DNA from: Crocodylus rhombifer
Taxonomy: Eukaryota > Chordata > Crocodylia > Crocodylidae
DNA: 64,000 nucleotides
Direction: 5' to 3'
NCBI GenBank assembly: GCA_038503035.1
Contig: JAVSML010024605.1
Location: forward strand, 124,001 to 188,000
The translations under genes and the position numbers were made by a program. How positions within the stretch are numbered: the first letter of the stretch is position 1; each line of letters opens with the position of its first letter. Below the pieces are notes generated by a model. The model saw only the letters and a list, made by a program, of their open reading frames with translations, searched no databases and had not been told where the DNA came from. Below, in pieces: positions 38,227 to 49,699 of the stretch.

Positions 38227-38509
38227 GTCTAATCTATAGCTGCAGCTTCTTTCTGAGATAAAGCTGATTTATTGAAGTGTCTTATTTCCTTAGGGTCAAG
38301 AGAATCTTACTTTTTTTCCTTTAGTATTTTACTGAGACTTAGACCTAGTGTCATTCAGATTATTCCATAACTTCAGCCCCTCCTGATGATAAATGATGTA
38401 ATAAAGGCTTTTGCTTCCTTAGAGTCAGAGAAATCAGTGTTGGGGTATTTCAGGAAGTTTCCTACTGGCTGGTAGTTTTGCTAGTTTAAACAGTGTTTGT
38501 TTTTAAGCT

Positions 38510-39050
38510 GTCTCTCAGGGAAGATCAGGAAGCAGCCTTATATGAACAGAAGGTTTGCCACATGTCAGCTTTCCTAGTTCTTTGGCAGCTTTGAATACCC
38601 TCTCTTTGGTAGAAAATCTCAGAAGCCTGGCTATGACCGTTTGAGGTTTTTCTCTAAAACCAGGCTTCCTTCAGTATAATCTGTGGGCCTTCCTTGTCTT
38701 CATGTCAATTTCTAAGGGGAGTTTTAAAATGCTGACAAGTAGTTGTGTTACAGACTTGGTAGGATTACCATTTTTGGACCCCTCAGCCACCCCAGTGATA
38801 CTAATGTTGTATCTCTTGGATCTACCCTCCAAGTCCAGAAATTTGTCTCTCTGAGCCTGAAGTTCCTTGCTGTGAGTACCTGTCTGCATGGTCATTTTCA
38901 CAGTCTGGTCTTCATGGGCAGAAACTTGGTCCTCCACTCCCTGAGCCCATTTCACTAACCTGTTCAACAAACTCTGAATATTCATAACAGATTCTCGACT
39001 CTCATCCAATATAATCTTAATGTTAGACCTCTTTAGCAATCCCCTGTATT
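38510..39050 (-). mobile_element. L1/Tx1-type LINE ORF1 remnant
   Basis: On the minus strand a mostly open frame shows a heptad-rich coiled-coil-like stretch (near 38880-39010), then DLEGRSKRYNISITGVAEG (near 38810), an RRM-like core ending TRKAHRLY. The C-terminal part reads KPQTVIARLLRFSTKERVFK (near 38630). This domain order (coiled coil, LENR-like RRM, CTD) is that of L1-clade ORF1 RNA-binding proteins. The matching ORF2 is absent on this strand; the 33440-34309 piece is on the opposite strand. Confidence 0.7.
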
Positions 39051-39202
39051 AAAGAAACCGAATCCTCTCTCTCACTACCACTGATATAGTAGAGACAAAA
39101 TATAAGAGAGAAAGGGACCCTCACATGTAAGATACAGTGTAAAAATAGAGAAAAATGAAGCAAAAACAAACAAGAAACTTGAGTAGCGAACTCAGTGAAA
39201 GA

Positions 39203-39302
39203 TATGACAGGTGTGGCAAAACACCAACCCACCATTGGAAACAATATCCAGAAATCAGTACAGAATGCAGGAGATGTCATAGGAGAGGGCATTTTGCAAG
39301 GG
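39203..39302 (+). pseudogene. Gypsy gag zinc-knuckle remnant
   Basis: A single frame reads RCGKTPTHHW from 39209 and, 54 bases after the first Cys codon, ECRRCHRRGHFAR ending near 39301. The spacing is that of two CCHC-type nucleic-acid-binding knuckles; two expected Cys positions in the first are Tyr codons. The frame is cut by the CR1 that starts at about 39303 and the protease region resumes beyond it. Confidence 0.65.
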
Positions 39303-41060
39303 ACTAAAAATCATCCAGGATAGTGGAAGTAAGGTACTGGGTAAGGTGGGGCCTCTGCAAGGCACGCTAGGAAATCTGGTCGTTGTGCCAGATGACAAAG
39401 CTAACCTATTTAACAGTTTCTTTGCCCCCATTTTTCTGAATAGGGACTGGATCATCCGCGCCCCACCGGGACTCCCCATAGGCCCCAGGGGAGGTGCACC
39501 CAGGTCTAGGATCAGTGAGGATCTAGTCAGGGAACTTCTGGAGGGACTGGACGTATTTAAATCATCTGGTCCGGATGATCTCCACCCCAGAGTGCTGAGG
39601 GAATTAGCAGAGGTCATAGTGGGACTCCTGGCACGGCTTTACGAGCACTCATGATGCTCTGGTGTGGTGCCAGAGGACTGGAAAAGGGCCAATGTGGTTC
39701 CCATTTTCAAAAAAGGGAGGAAGGAGGACCCAGGAAACTATAGGCCAGTTAGTCTTACCTCAATCCTGGGTAAGCTTTTAGAGAGAATTATTCTGGCGCA
39801 TGTCTTTGAGGGGCCAGCGGGGGAGATTATGCTTAGGGGCAACCAACATGGGTTCATTAGAGGCAGGTCCTGTCAGACCAACCTGGTGGCTTTCTATGAC
39901 CAGGTCACAAAATCTTTAGATATAGGGGTAGCAGTGGATGTAGTCTTTCTGGACTTTCAGAAGGCCTTCAACACTGTCTCTTACCCCATCCTCTTTAAAA
40001 AGCTAGGGGACTGTGGCATTGACACCTACACAGTCATTTGGGTCACTAACTGGGTCATTTTCAGCTTGGAGGGATGTGGGTAATGGGGTCCCGCAGGGCT
40101 CGGTCCTCAGGCCTGCACTGTTCAACATCTTCATTGGTGACTTGGACAAGGGGGTAAAAAGCACCCTGTTCAAATTTTCAGACAACACTAAGATGTGGGG
40201 GAAGCAGGCATGCTAGAAGGGAGTAGGCTGCAATCAGACCTAGACAGGTTACAGGGGTGGGTGGACGAGAACAGGATGGGTTTCAGCATTGACAAGTGCA
40301 AGGTGATGCAGCTGGGGAGGAAGAACCAGAACCATACTTACAGGCTGGGGGACTCTCTTCTCATCAGTGCAGAGGCAGAAAAGGATCTTGGAATCATTAT
40401 TGATGCCAAGAAGAACACGGGCCAGCAGTGTGGAGACGTGGTCAGGAAAGCCAACTGTACCTTGTCATGCATCCACAGATGCATCTCAAGCAGGTCCAAG
40501 GAAGTGATACTCCCCCTTTATGCAACACTGGTCAGGCTGCAGCTGGAGTACTACGTCCAGTTTTGGGCGCTGCACTTCAAGAGGGATGTGGACAACATGG
40601 AGAGGGTCCAGAGGAGGGCCACTCACATGATCGGGGGCAGCAGGGCAGACCCTACGAGGAGAGGCTACGGGACCTGAACCTGTTCAGCCTCCACAAGAGA
40701 AGGCTGAGGGGGGATCTAGTGGCCTGTTACAAACTAGTCGGAGGGGACCAGCAGGCATTGGGGAAGTCCCTGTTCCCCCCGAGCACTACCAGGAGTGACC
40801 AGGAATACTGGTCACAAGCTGGCAGAGGGTAGATTTAGGTTAGATATCAGGAGGCGCTACTTCACAGTCAGGGCAGCTAGGGTCTGGAACCAGCTTCCAA
40901 GAGAAGTGGTGCTGGTTCCTACCCTGGGGGTTTTTAAGAGGAGGCTGGATGAACACCTTGCCAGGGTCATTTGACCCCAGTACTCTTTCCTGCCATGGCA
41001 GAGGGTCAGACTTGATGATCTGCTCAGGTCCCTTCTGACCCTACCAACTATGAAACTATA
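39303..41060 (+). mobile_element. CR1 LINE, RT to 3' end, relatively young
   Basis: 5'-truncated CR1 nested in the gypsy relic. It reads KSSGPDDLHPRVLRELAEVI (39559), VPEDWKRANVVPIFKKGRKE (39665), QHGFIRGRSCQTNLVAFYD, FLDFQKAFNTVS (39950), NGVPQGSVL, then FSDNTKMWG (40175) and thumb sequence to 40670. The 3' UTR ends ACCAACTATGAAACTAT. A TGA at 39652 and frameshifts near 40050 and 40195 disable it. It is close to 52761-54350 and 62683-64000. Confidence 0.92.
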
Positions 41061-41164
41061 ATTCTGAAAGGGGGAGTGGCATCAGATGACAATGAACTTA
41101 TGCTACTAGGAACTGTATCCTCAATAGAAGAATCAGCAACCTGGTACATAGATTCACAGATCTT

Positions 41165-41290
41165 AATGATTAACTCATTAAATTCAACACAGACACTGTA
41201 GCTGCAGTTACTGCCATTGCTGCAGAAGATCCTGGAGCAGAAATCTGCAAAGGTCAGATAACATTCTGAGAAGGGTAAGTAATACTGCAT
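41165..41290 (+). pseudogene. Gypsy retropepsin fragment
   Basis: The frame around 41180-41220 reads KFNTDTVAAVTAI, matching the D-T-G-A active-site block with Val in place of Gly. It follows directly on the CR1 3' end, as expected if CR1 inserted between gag and protease. Downstream words FLGLPTIQGLCLMGKLN (41390) fit the flap-to-RT connector. Confidence 0.55.
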
Positions 41291-41514
41291 TAGAAGTGTG
41301 TGGCTAAGTCAAGGGGAAACTGGAAAAAAGAGGAAGCATTTTGTCACAACCTAGCTTTATGGTACAAGTGTTAACAGTTCCCTTCCTGGGATTGCCAACA
41401 ATACAAGGACTATGCCTAATGGGGAAGTTAAATTAAATTAATAGCAAAATACCAACCATAAAAAAGATGTATCCTCAGGTCTTCACAGGGTTGGATAAGC
41501 TGTCGTGGAAATAT

Positions 41515-41535
41515 AAAATAAATAAATAAATAAAT
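41515..41535. repeat. (AAAT)n microsatellite
   Basis: About five AAAT units immediately before the gypsy RT remnant, probably an expansion within the decayed element. Confidence 0.9.
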
Positions 41536-41539
41536 CGGT

Positions 41540-42430
41540 GCCATCACCAACTCCTTTTGTTGTAACAGCTCCTTGGTGCATCCCCATTCCTTTGCAACAG
41601 AAAGTCAAGGAAGAGTTAAAGAGGATAAAAGCAATGGGGGGTTATTTCTCAAATAGATGAACCCATAGACTGGTATGCAAGAATAATTTTAGTACTGAAA
41701 CTGAATGGAAAAATTCACTTTTTTGTGGACCATACTCAACAAAAGTGCTTCCTGCAATAGAACATACATTGGCTCAGTTATCAGAGGCGAAAGTGTTGAA
41801 CAGCAGGGTTGTGGCAAATCCCTCTGGCTGAAGAATCTAGGCTGTTGTCTATATTCTTTACCCCATTTAGGAGACATTGTTTCAATCAGCTTCTTTTTAG
41901 TATATCATCAGCACCAGAACATTTCCAAAAACTAATTTCTCATATTGCAATAGGGCTTCCTAGCATCCATTGCCTTACAGATGACATATTGGTATATGGA
42001 AAAAATAAACAGGAGCACCATGAATATCTGCATGCTGTTTTGTGATGCTTCCGACTATCTGGTCTGACCTTGAATGGGAGAGATGAATTTGAGAAGGAAG
42101 AAATAAAATATGTTGGACATATCATTAGCAAAAATGGAATTCAGGCATATCCAGACAAAATTAAGGCATTGCATGCCCTACCTGAGCCCCAAGATGTTTC
42201 TGCCATGAGATGATTGCTGGGTATGGCTAACTAGTTTGGAAAAATTTTGCCGAATGTATCACATCTAACAAAACCCTTAAGAGATCTCCTTAATGGATGC
42301 CATACATGGGTCTGTAGAGTTTCACGGGGGGGGGGAGCATTCAGTACAATCAAAAAAACTACAGGTATCATCTGTTTTACCACAATATTTAATAAATTAT
42401 CCCTTGGTAGTCAGAGCAGAAACATTGAAA
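41540..42430 (+). pseudogene. Gypsy reverse transcriptase remnant
   Basis: Recognisable blocks in order: LWQIPLAEESRLLSIFFTPF (41805), SISSAPEHFQKLISHIAIGL (41900), CLTDDILVYGKNKQEH with the catalytic DD pair at 41980-41985, KYVGHIISKNGIQ (42110), PDKIKALHALPEPQDVSAMR, and LPNVSHLTKPLRDLLNGCHT (42250). Frameshifts and stops break it in several places. Wording and order are Ty3/gypsy. Confidence 0.85.
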
Positions 42431-42789
42431 CCGAAGTGGGGGGGGACCTCCAATTCATCCACCCCACCTTCAACACTGCCTGTGGAGACCCAAGAATGAG
42501 CTCCCTCTGCTGCCTGTCCCTCTTCCCATTCTGAAAACTGGGAACCCTGACCATTGCTATGAGAATTTGGCTGCAGGCTCTGGTCCAGCAGCTAGATTCC
42601 CCTCTCCCCTGGAACCAACACTGACCTTCTGTTTAGTCTGGGGTAATATTGTAACTCAGATTGCTTTGCAGAAATAGTTCTGAGTTACAGCTGGGAGCTA
42701 CACTTCTGTCTGCACCCTTATTTGCTTGCCCTGAATGTTAAACAGAAGCAAATCACAAACCCCTGGTAGCATTGCTGATATCCAAAACC

Positions 42790-44060
42790 TTGGATGACCT
42801 TCCACCCAGAATTTAAGAGATTTAGACTATGACTAACATTTTTTTTTCCACTATTGAATTTTTACCAGGGAAACTGCTCATCATCCAACTGCTCAGTTGG
42901 AGATGCTCTATCCAGTTAGACAGCCACAGAAGGAGAAATAACTTTTGAAAAAGATGTTTATATATATTGATTATGTTCTGATAGCATTGCCAGTGTCTGC
43001 TCCTAGACTTGAACAAATTAGAAATGAGCAACAGAAGAATGACACTTGCCAGAAACTACTTCATTTCTGTTGAAACAGATGGGGCTATGGGACACAACTT
43101 CCAAAAGACCTACAACAGTATTGGCAGGACTGAAATAACCTCCACATTAGTCAGTGGTACTCTCCTTAAAGGAAGATGCATTGTGAGCTGTCAGGCAGCT
43201 TGGAAATAAATGCTTTCAAAGGTATATGATGGACACGAGGGTATAAACAAATGTAGGGGAAGTGCATAGTAATCTATATGGTGGCCTGGTCTGAGTAAGC
43301 AAATTCAGATTTTAGTAGAAGGTTGTGAGGAATGTAAAAAAAAAAAAAAAAAAAAAAAGACTGCCTCCAGACCCATTACTTTCCACAAAGCAGCAGATAG
43401 ACCTTAACAGAATATAGCAGTGTATCTTTCTGGATACATTTTTTTAGTAGATTATTGACTTGGTTTTACTTGCACAGACCTCATCAGCACAGGTCATCCA
43501 ACAGCTGAAGTCTCTGTTTGCAAGGCACAGCATTCCTGAGGTCCTCATAACAGACAGTGGACATCAGTTTATCTCCGAGTTAATCTTACAGTTTGTAGAG
43601 AACTTCAGTTTTTAACATTGCATTGGCAGTCCTCACTATCCTCAGAGCAAAAGAGAGCCTGAAAAAGCAGTACAGATTCCAAAACAGCTTCTACATATCT
43701 GGTACTCCTGACATATTGATCTATACCACTGCCACTGGCATCGGGATGCTCTCTAGCTGAACTGTGCATGAAATGATGACTTAGGATGCCATTACCTATG
43801 GCACCAGTGCAGCTTAATTCAACATAGCCCAACTTGCAGGAATTTAAGAAATGAGATGCTATACTAAGACTTCAACAGCAAAGAAATTTCAATATTTGAC
43901 ATGGAGAAAATCACTACCAGAGCTTCTGTCAGGGGACAGAGTTTGGTTCAAAAGTTTCTAAATGTTTGGAACTGTCCAAAATGCAGCAAACACCCTAAGA
44001 TCCTACTTAGTGAAGACTCCTAAAGGCCTTGTCCACAGAAATAGGGCTCATCTTCAGGAT
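42790..44060 (+). pseudogene. Gypsy RNase H end and integrase remnant
   Basis: The start resembles the RNase H tail (LPPRI..FRL, then PGKLL). The integrase core appears as SSAQVIQQLKSLFARHSIPE (43480) followed by VLITDSGHQFISE (43540), whose Asp is the second residue of the DDE triad, and SPHYPQSKREPEKAVQ (43630), carrying the third (Glu). A 23-base A tract at 43336-43358 and many stops disrupt it. Confidence 0.75.
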
Positions 44061-44302
44061 ATTCCACCTCAAAATAAAGATGATCTGCACTGACAGGGCC
44101 AGGGTCAGAGCATGAAAATGAGCCGCCTCCTCATGGAAATTGGGAAGAAGGCTCAGTCAGAGATGGGAGCTATAAAGAGGTTAGAGCAAGGTCTGGAAGA
44201 CTAAGCAGTCCTCGGCAGACTTGACCTTTAAACATCCATTTATAGTTTTAGATATGTATATTGGTTGGTTGGTACAACAGTGTAAATAGTTTTTAAGAGT
44301 TA

Positions 44303-44763
44303 TAGGAACCTACCCAAATTGCAGTTGTACATTTTCATGGAAATTGCAGAATCGGGTGATCTCTCTGAAATCCTCAGGGGAAAAAAATCTTACTCAAAAA
44401 AAGTGGTGGCTTTGCAGGGAGAGCCAGCAGTCCTCCCCACCATGCAGCTTGGCACAAAAGGGGCTGCTGGCAAAGTGGCTGCCCCCCTCACCCGAGATTG
44501 GCTGAGGGGGATGCCTGTCATGCAGCTGTGCTTCTCTTCACCAATCAGTGGCAAGGGGTGGGACCACATGATGGACTGCCCTCTCAGCTAATCAGCAGTG
44601 AGGGGCAGGGCTGTACAATGAACAGTCCTCTCCCCAGTCTCAGGGGGTGGGGCCAGTCAGAGTATGGGTGGTGCCCACAAAGATAAGCCCACAAAAATGG
44701 TAGCCAGCTCCATGATCTGCCTGCGAAATCGGCCAGCTGCCTTGTTGAGTTGGGTAGACCCCT
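44303..44763. mobile_element. hAT-like element inside gypsy 3' region
   Basis: Left terminus TAGGAACCTACCCAAATTG and complemented right terminus TAGGGGTCTACCCAACTCA. It separates gypsy sequence from its polypurine tract. Flanking 8-mers do not match clearly. Interior GC-rich with repeated GGGG..GCTG words, non-coding. Confidence 0.55.
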
Positions 44764-44817
44764 AGTTGTAACTTATTATTAGTTATTTATAATGTGTTAT
44801 GATCTGATCTTCTTTGT

Positions 44818-45190
44818 AAAGAAAGGGAGATGTGGAGTGATCACAGAGCCCTGGTCTACACACCCACTAAACAGGCTGTACCAGGGGGACTGTAATACCG
44901 GTTAGAAACTCCAGGGGTAGGGCAGATTACAGCTCACACTATGATTACGTGTGTGTCTCCCTCACACCACAGAAACTACTTTGTTTTGGGAAAGAATGAC
45001 ACTTCACAGCAGTAGTTCAACCTGGCTTCACAGTGGCTTCAACATGGGAATGTAATGCAAGAACTCACTGTGTGTCTTATGCCACTGCATTTAACCTCGG
45101 TTTCCCTATTTGCATAATAGGGACAATATGCAGCTTCCCCCAGGTGTCCGCTATGTGTTAATTAGCTGTTGTTGCTAAGGCACTCTGTAA
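44818..45190 (+). repeat. Polypurine tract and probable 3' LTR
   Basis: AAAGAAAGGGAGA (44818-44830) followed by TGTGGAGTGATCACAGAG is the usual gypsy arrangement of polypurine tract and TG-starting LTR. The LTR 3' end is not clearly seen; 45190 is an estimate. No second copy is present in the window. Confidence 0.5.
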
Positions 45191-46685
45191 GGGTAAACTG
45201 TTATTTGCAACCTACATTATTTATTTTGCTATGCCATTTTTAAAAATGTAAATCTGTCAGTCCCAACCAATGTGACTAATTTCATCTTCCAGAGATGTAT
45301 AGGGGCTGCTCTCATCATAGACAGAAGTGCATCCACCAGAAATGAAAGACTCCAGCATGCATAGTGATAAAGATAGTCAGTGCATGCTGAGACCTTTCCT
45401 CCCCCACTCCATACACATGCACACTCCTATGTGTCCTCTTTTCTTATGAAACAGAATGTTCTTTGTAATAGGAATAGCTGCATAACAAAAGTTTATGACT
45501 ATTTGATTAATACTGCTGGATTTTGTCTTTCTTGATATGGAGAGTCCTAACCTACAGGTCTGCAACATAAGATGAAGCTCATCCCTCCCCCCTGCCACAC
45601 TCCAGTTTCACTGGTATCATTTGCTGACATCACCAGATGCAAGTTCCATCAGAGAATTCTCTTTCCTTTCTAGCTTTTTCCAGCATTCAGAGGTTCACTT
45701 ATAGATTGTGAAGAGTACATTTTGACTTAATTTCCTTCTCTACAGTATATAAAGGCATATGGTTTCTAAATTGTGTTTGCTCCCCTGCTTCAGTTCCCTT
45801 TAGCTTCTCTTGAGAACAACAAAGCAGAAATTGCAATAACCAGAAAACCAGGCCTAAAGCATTCTGTACGGAGATCTTTCATATAGACTAGTGGGCCAAA
45901 TAGATTATTTAGCTACAAGTAGCTGTTTTCTGGAGTTGATAATGACAAACATTTAAAGCCAAACAATTGCCCTGATCACTACACCCGCTTCTTCCCTGCA
46001 TGTGCCTATTAGAAGAGCTGGTGTCTGCTGAGGCGGCACTGGAGAGTCAGCAAGGAAGCACAGCTTGCCTGTGAATCCTTCCTAAATGATTTATTTGGCA
46101 CCAGTTTTTCATGGTTGACGTTTTCTTGTGCTATACAATTATGGATGTTAGTAGAACAAATGGTCAGGCCAGAGATGTCCTAAGCTGCCAGAACTCTCCA
46201 ATCCCTGCTCCTTTGTGCTTTTTTCAGCATTAGGTGAAAAAGGCCCACTGTTGACCTCTGTGGTCAAGCTGTGATTGGCAAGACCTAAGTAGAGATCCAC
46301 CAGACCCTTTCACCTCTCTGTATGTGTGGTCATAGATATGAACTGCAACCTTTCAAAAACCAAGGACCCAGTGCAGTGCAGGTGGGATCCAGAGTCAGCT
46401 TTCTGAGGAGGAAAGGGAGACGCTGCTATAGAGGAAGAGAGGATGCTAGTGATAATTCAGCTGTGGGTGGGGGAGTTTGTGCAATGCAGTAGGCACTTGC
46501 TGTTTGTGCATTCCCACTATACAACAACACCATAACAAACTACATGATGCTTTCTGCCCAAGCTCAAAACTCTGATCTGGTTGTCCCCTTCTCTTTTTTC
46601 ATTTATGTGTTTCAGTTCCATTGCAAGCACCTGTTGTTGTTTCTTCAGTTAGTATATGCTAAACCTTGATTTGGATTAAGGATAA

Positions 46686-46835
<150 letters not shown>

Positions 46836-47224
46836 TGAGCAAATATCTGTCTTGCATGTTCTCCTGTGAAGCAGTATGAGGGTATTGTGTGGTTTCCTGA
46901 CGTCTACAAGAATAAGTTATTAACACATGAATTGCCAGATTGTCATAGGATGTTTTCCTTTTTTTAAAAAATTAAGACTCCCCACATTTTCCCAGCCTTC
47001 CCTATAGAAACTGTAATTGGAATCTCCCACTCCAGAGTAGCCTGTAACTCTAGTTGCAGCTGTGGGTATTATTGTCTCAAGATTGCGGTTCAACTTTTAG
47101 CATCTCTTGTCAGAACTCAGTCTTTCCTCTGCACTGGCAGTTTATCTCCCCTAAACAAATTCCCAAATTCCTTTCACAGAGAGATCATTTTATCTTGGCT
47201 ACACTGAACAGATGTGTTTTACAT

Positions 47225-47525
47225 CAGCGTTTCTCAACCTGTAGGTCATGACCCATGGGTGAAGTGGGTGGTAAGAATCTATGAAACGGTTGCGAACAAA
47301 CTTTAAAAATGGAAAAAAATGTGGCTTTTCCCTTGCAGGCTGGCAGTGTTCCAGTCTGCTAGGGGCTGCTTGGGGCCTCCTATTCCCCCTCCCACCATGC
47401 CCCATACACCGGGGGGCTGGGGCCTGGGCACAGCATATCGGGAGTGTGGGTCGGGACTGGTCATCAGCACTGGCCATTGGCGTTTACGAATGGATCCTGG
47501 TATTAAATAGTGTTGAGAACCACTG
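47225..47525. mobile_element. Non-autonomous hAT element with perfect 8-bp TSD
   Basis: Left terminus CAGCGTTTCTCAACC, complemented right terminus CAGTGGTTCTCAACAC. The 8-mer TTTTACAT lies exactly on both sides (47217-47224 and 47526-47533). 301 bp, non-coding, and resembling in its ends the elements at 19074 and 36215. Confidence 0.9.
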
Positions 47526-47919
47526 TTTTACATGACCAGATGCAAAGTTTGTGATCATTCTAAATCTATTCTGGCAATGACCAACCTGACAGAATGGAAA
47601 GGAGGAAATATAGTCTAGTACAAAACTCCTCCCCACACTTGAATTATTGGATACATTTCCTGTATTTTTCCTAAAAAAAACGTTAGTGGAAATGTTTTTT
47701 TTTTTTAATTAGAGCCAAGCTTGAATATATTTTTTTAATTTATGAGTTCTAAATCTTTTTAGTTCAGTTGCATTTGTTAGCTAGGCTCATGGCAGATGTT
47801 AACGTAATGGTGCAATGAGATCAGATCCCCAATCCCTACAATTACAGGGTATTTTATACCATACATTTTGATGGGAACCTTGCACCCCAGCTGGAGCTAA
47901 CTATGTTTCCATCCAGGGT

Positions 47920-49655
47920 GACATAAGAACTTTCATTTACTGGGTCACTCTGTAGGTTCATCTTGCCCAGTATCCTGTGTCACACAGTGGCAGTGAGTGA
48001 ATGCTGAAAGGGAGAGTGAACAGGGTATGACCAGGGATTTTCCACTTTTCCTTTCCCAGTTGCATCCTCCATTTAAGATCTAGAAAGCTCCAATTCAGAG
48101 GCAGTTTCCCTAACTCCCATGCTCAGGAGCTACTGATGGACCTTTCCCCCAAGAATTTGTCCAGTCCCTTTTTCAATCTGGTCAAATGTCAGCTTCCACA
48201 ATATCTTGTGGCAATGTGTTTCACATTTTAGTTTATGCACTGGTTGAAAAAAGAACTTCCTTTTGTTAGTTTTAAACTTACTGCCTACTTGTTTCATTTT
48301 ATACCTCCTAACTCTTGTATTGTGAGGGACAGTAAATAATAAATTCCTATTAACTTTCCTTTCACCATTTAGTACTTTGTAAACCCTTATCATGTTCCCC
48401 CTCTGAAATGTCTCATTTCCAAATAACCTTTTTATTCTCTCCTTATATGGAAGCCCCTCCATACAACTAATCATCCTTGTTACCCTTCTCTGGACTTTCT
48501 TTAGTTCTTACTCTTTTGAAATGTTGGGAGAAAAACTGGGTTACACCATGGATTTATAAAGGGGCATAATGATACTTTGTTTTGTTTATAATTCCCTTCT
48601 TAATAATTCCTAACTTTTTGTTTGCTTTTCTGATGGCTGCTGAGCACTGAGAGGATGTTTTTAGTGAACTGTCCACAATGACTCCCAAATCTCTTTCCTG
48701 TGTGGTAACAGCTAATGTAGAGCCCATCATAGTGTAGGTATAGTTTAGGTTATTTTTCCCTGTGAGCGTTAGGGCAGTGTGAAAGTTTGGTCACTGATTT
48801 GATTTGGGGGAGATTTAGGCCCGATTCAGTGGCTGAATCTCCAAATCCAAATTGAATCAGGAGACCCGTTAATCTCTCTGAATCAAATCGGAACCCTCCT
48901 AATTGATTTGGAGAGATTCAGAAAGATTCAGCAATTGGGACATATACACAGCTTTAAATGTTTTTTCTACATACCTGGAGGTACCAGATGGATCGTGAAT
49001 GCTGTGATGGTGGGGCAGATGGAGTGTCCCACAGGAGCGCGGGGGGGTACCCATTGCACATGGCAGCAGACCCGAAAGTGGACCAGAAGCACTTTGAGTC
49101 CGCTTCCAGGTTTGCCGCCAAGCACGTTGCGGGGGGCGCACTTCTGTGGGATGCTCCATCCTCCCCACCATCTCAGCGTTCATGAGCCGCACCTCGTACC
49201 TCGAGGTATGTAGAAAAAACAATTTAAATCTGTGTCTATGGCTGAATTGCTGATTCGCCGAATCACTGATTCTCCGAATCAACATCGAATCTTCAGATTT
49301 GGCTTTGGCTGAATTGAATCGGGACAGTGAGCCGAATCAATGAATTGAAGCACTGTCCCTGATTTGGGCCTAATCTGAATGGAATGCGGCCTGTTTCACA
49401 CACCTGTAATGTGCGTCACTTTATGCTTATCTACATGGAATTTAATCTCCCAGTTAGTTGTCCATTCTCTCAGTAGTGTCAGATCCTTCTGTAGTTCCTC
49501 AAGTCTACCTTAGTCTTTGCCATTTTGAATAATTTTGTGTCCTCAGCAAATTTGGTCACTGACCTCCTTTTCCAGACCATTTATGAATGTGTTAAACAGC
49601 AGTGGTCTGAATACTGGTCCCTGGGGAACCTCATTATTCACTTCTTTCTATCCCC
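47920..49655 (-). mobile_element. CR1-like LINE, RT and 3' end, split
   Basis: Antisense relic. Minus-strand fragments include GNMIRVYKVLNGERKVNRN (48370), RRYKMKQVGSKFKTNKRKFF (48270) and, right of the insert, a degraded thumb/palm region (49560-49650, antisense of words like PGTSIQTTAV and the AFAED-like box). The left part (47920-48120) is the 3' UTR. It is interrupted by the fold-back element 48769-49409. Confidence 0.65.
48769..49409. mobile_element. Large fold-back (near-palindromic) DNA element
   Basis: The two halves are imperfect reverse complements over about 270 bases each. The clearest arms are 48924-49040 and 49139-49255, sharing TTTTTTCTACATACCT and GATGGTGGGG, with a roughly 100-base CG-rich loop. 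Outer ends TTAGGGCAGTGTGAAAG and TTACAGGTGTGTGAAAC form terminal repeats. Flanks TGTGAGCG and TGTGCGTC may be a worn 8-bp duplication. GATTCRG words repeat many times. Open frames on both strands mirror each other and are not genes. Confidence 0.7.
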
Positions 49656-49699
49656 AAAACCTAACCATTTATATTCAGGGCCTTGCCCTACTGGAGAAT

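Larger units (their letters stand above)
39060..45190 (+). mobile_element. Ty3/gypsy LTR retrotransposon relic, 5' truncated
   Basis: A decayed sense-strand element. In order it shows a zinc-knuckle region (39203-39302), an aspartic protease fragment (about 41165-41290), reverse transcriptase (41540-42320), RNase H pieces (42320-42430, 42790-42900), integrase (about 43000-44060), a polypurine tract (44818-44830) and the start of a 3' LTR. A CR1 (39303-41060), a hAT (44303-44763) and an unclassified block (about 42430-42790) interrupt it. No 5' LTR was found. Every domain carries stops or frameshifts, so it is a fossil; edges are approximate. Confidence 0.8.

Noticed and set aside
39653..40083. 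Host gene with reverse transcriptase domain
   Set aside because: It is a 5'-truncated CR1 with stop codons, frameshifts and a CR1 3' UTR; it is not a domesticated gene.
48899..49285. Mirror open frames on both strands (128 and 101 codons)
   Set aside because: They are the two arms of a palindromic element, so the two predicted proteins resemble each other by symmetry, not by function.
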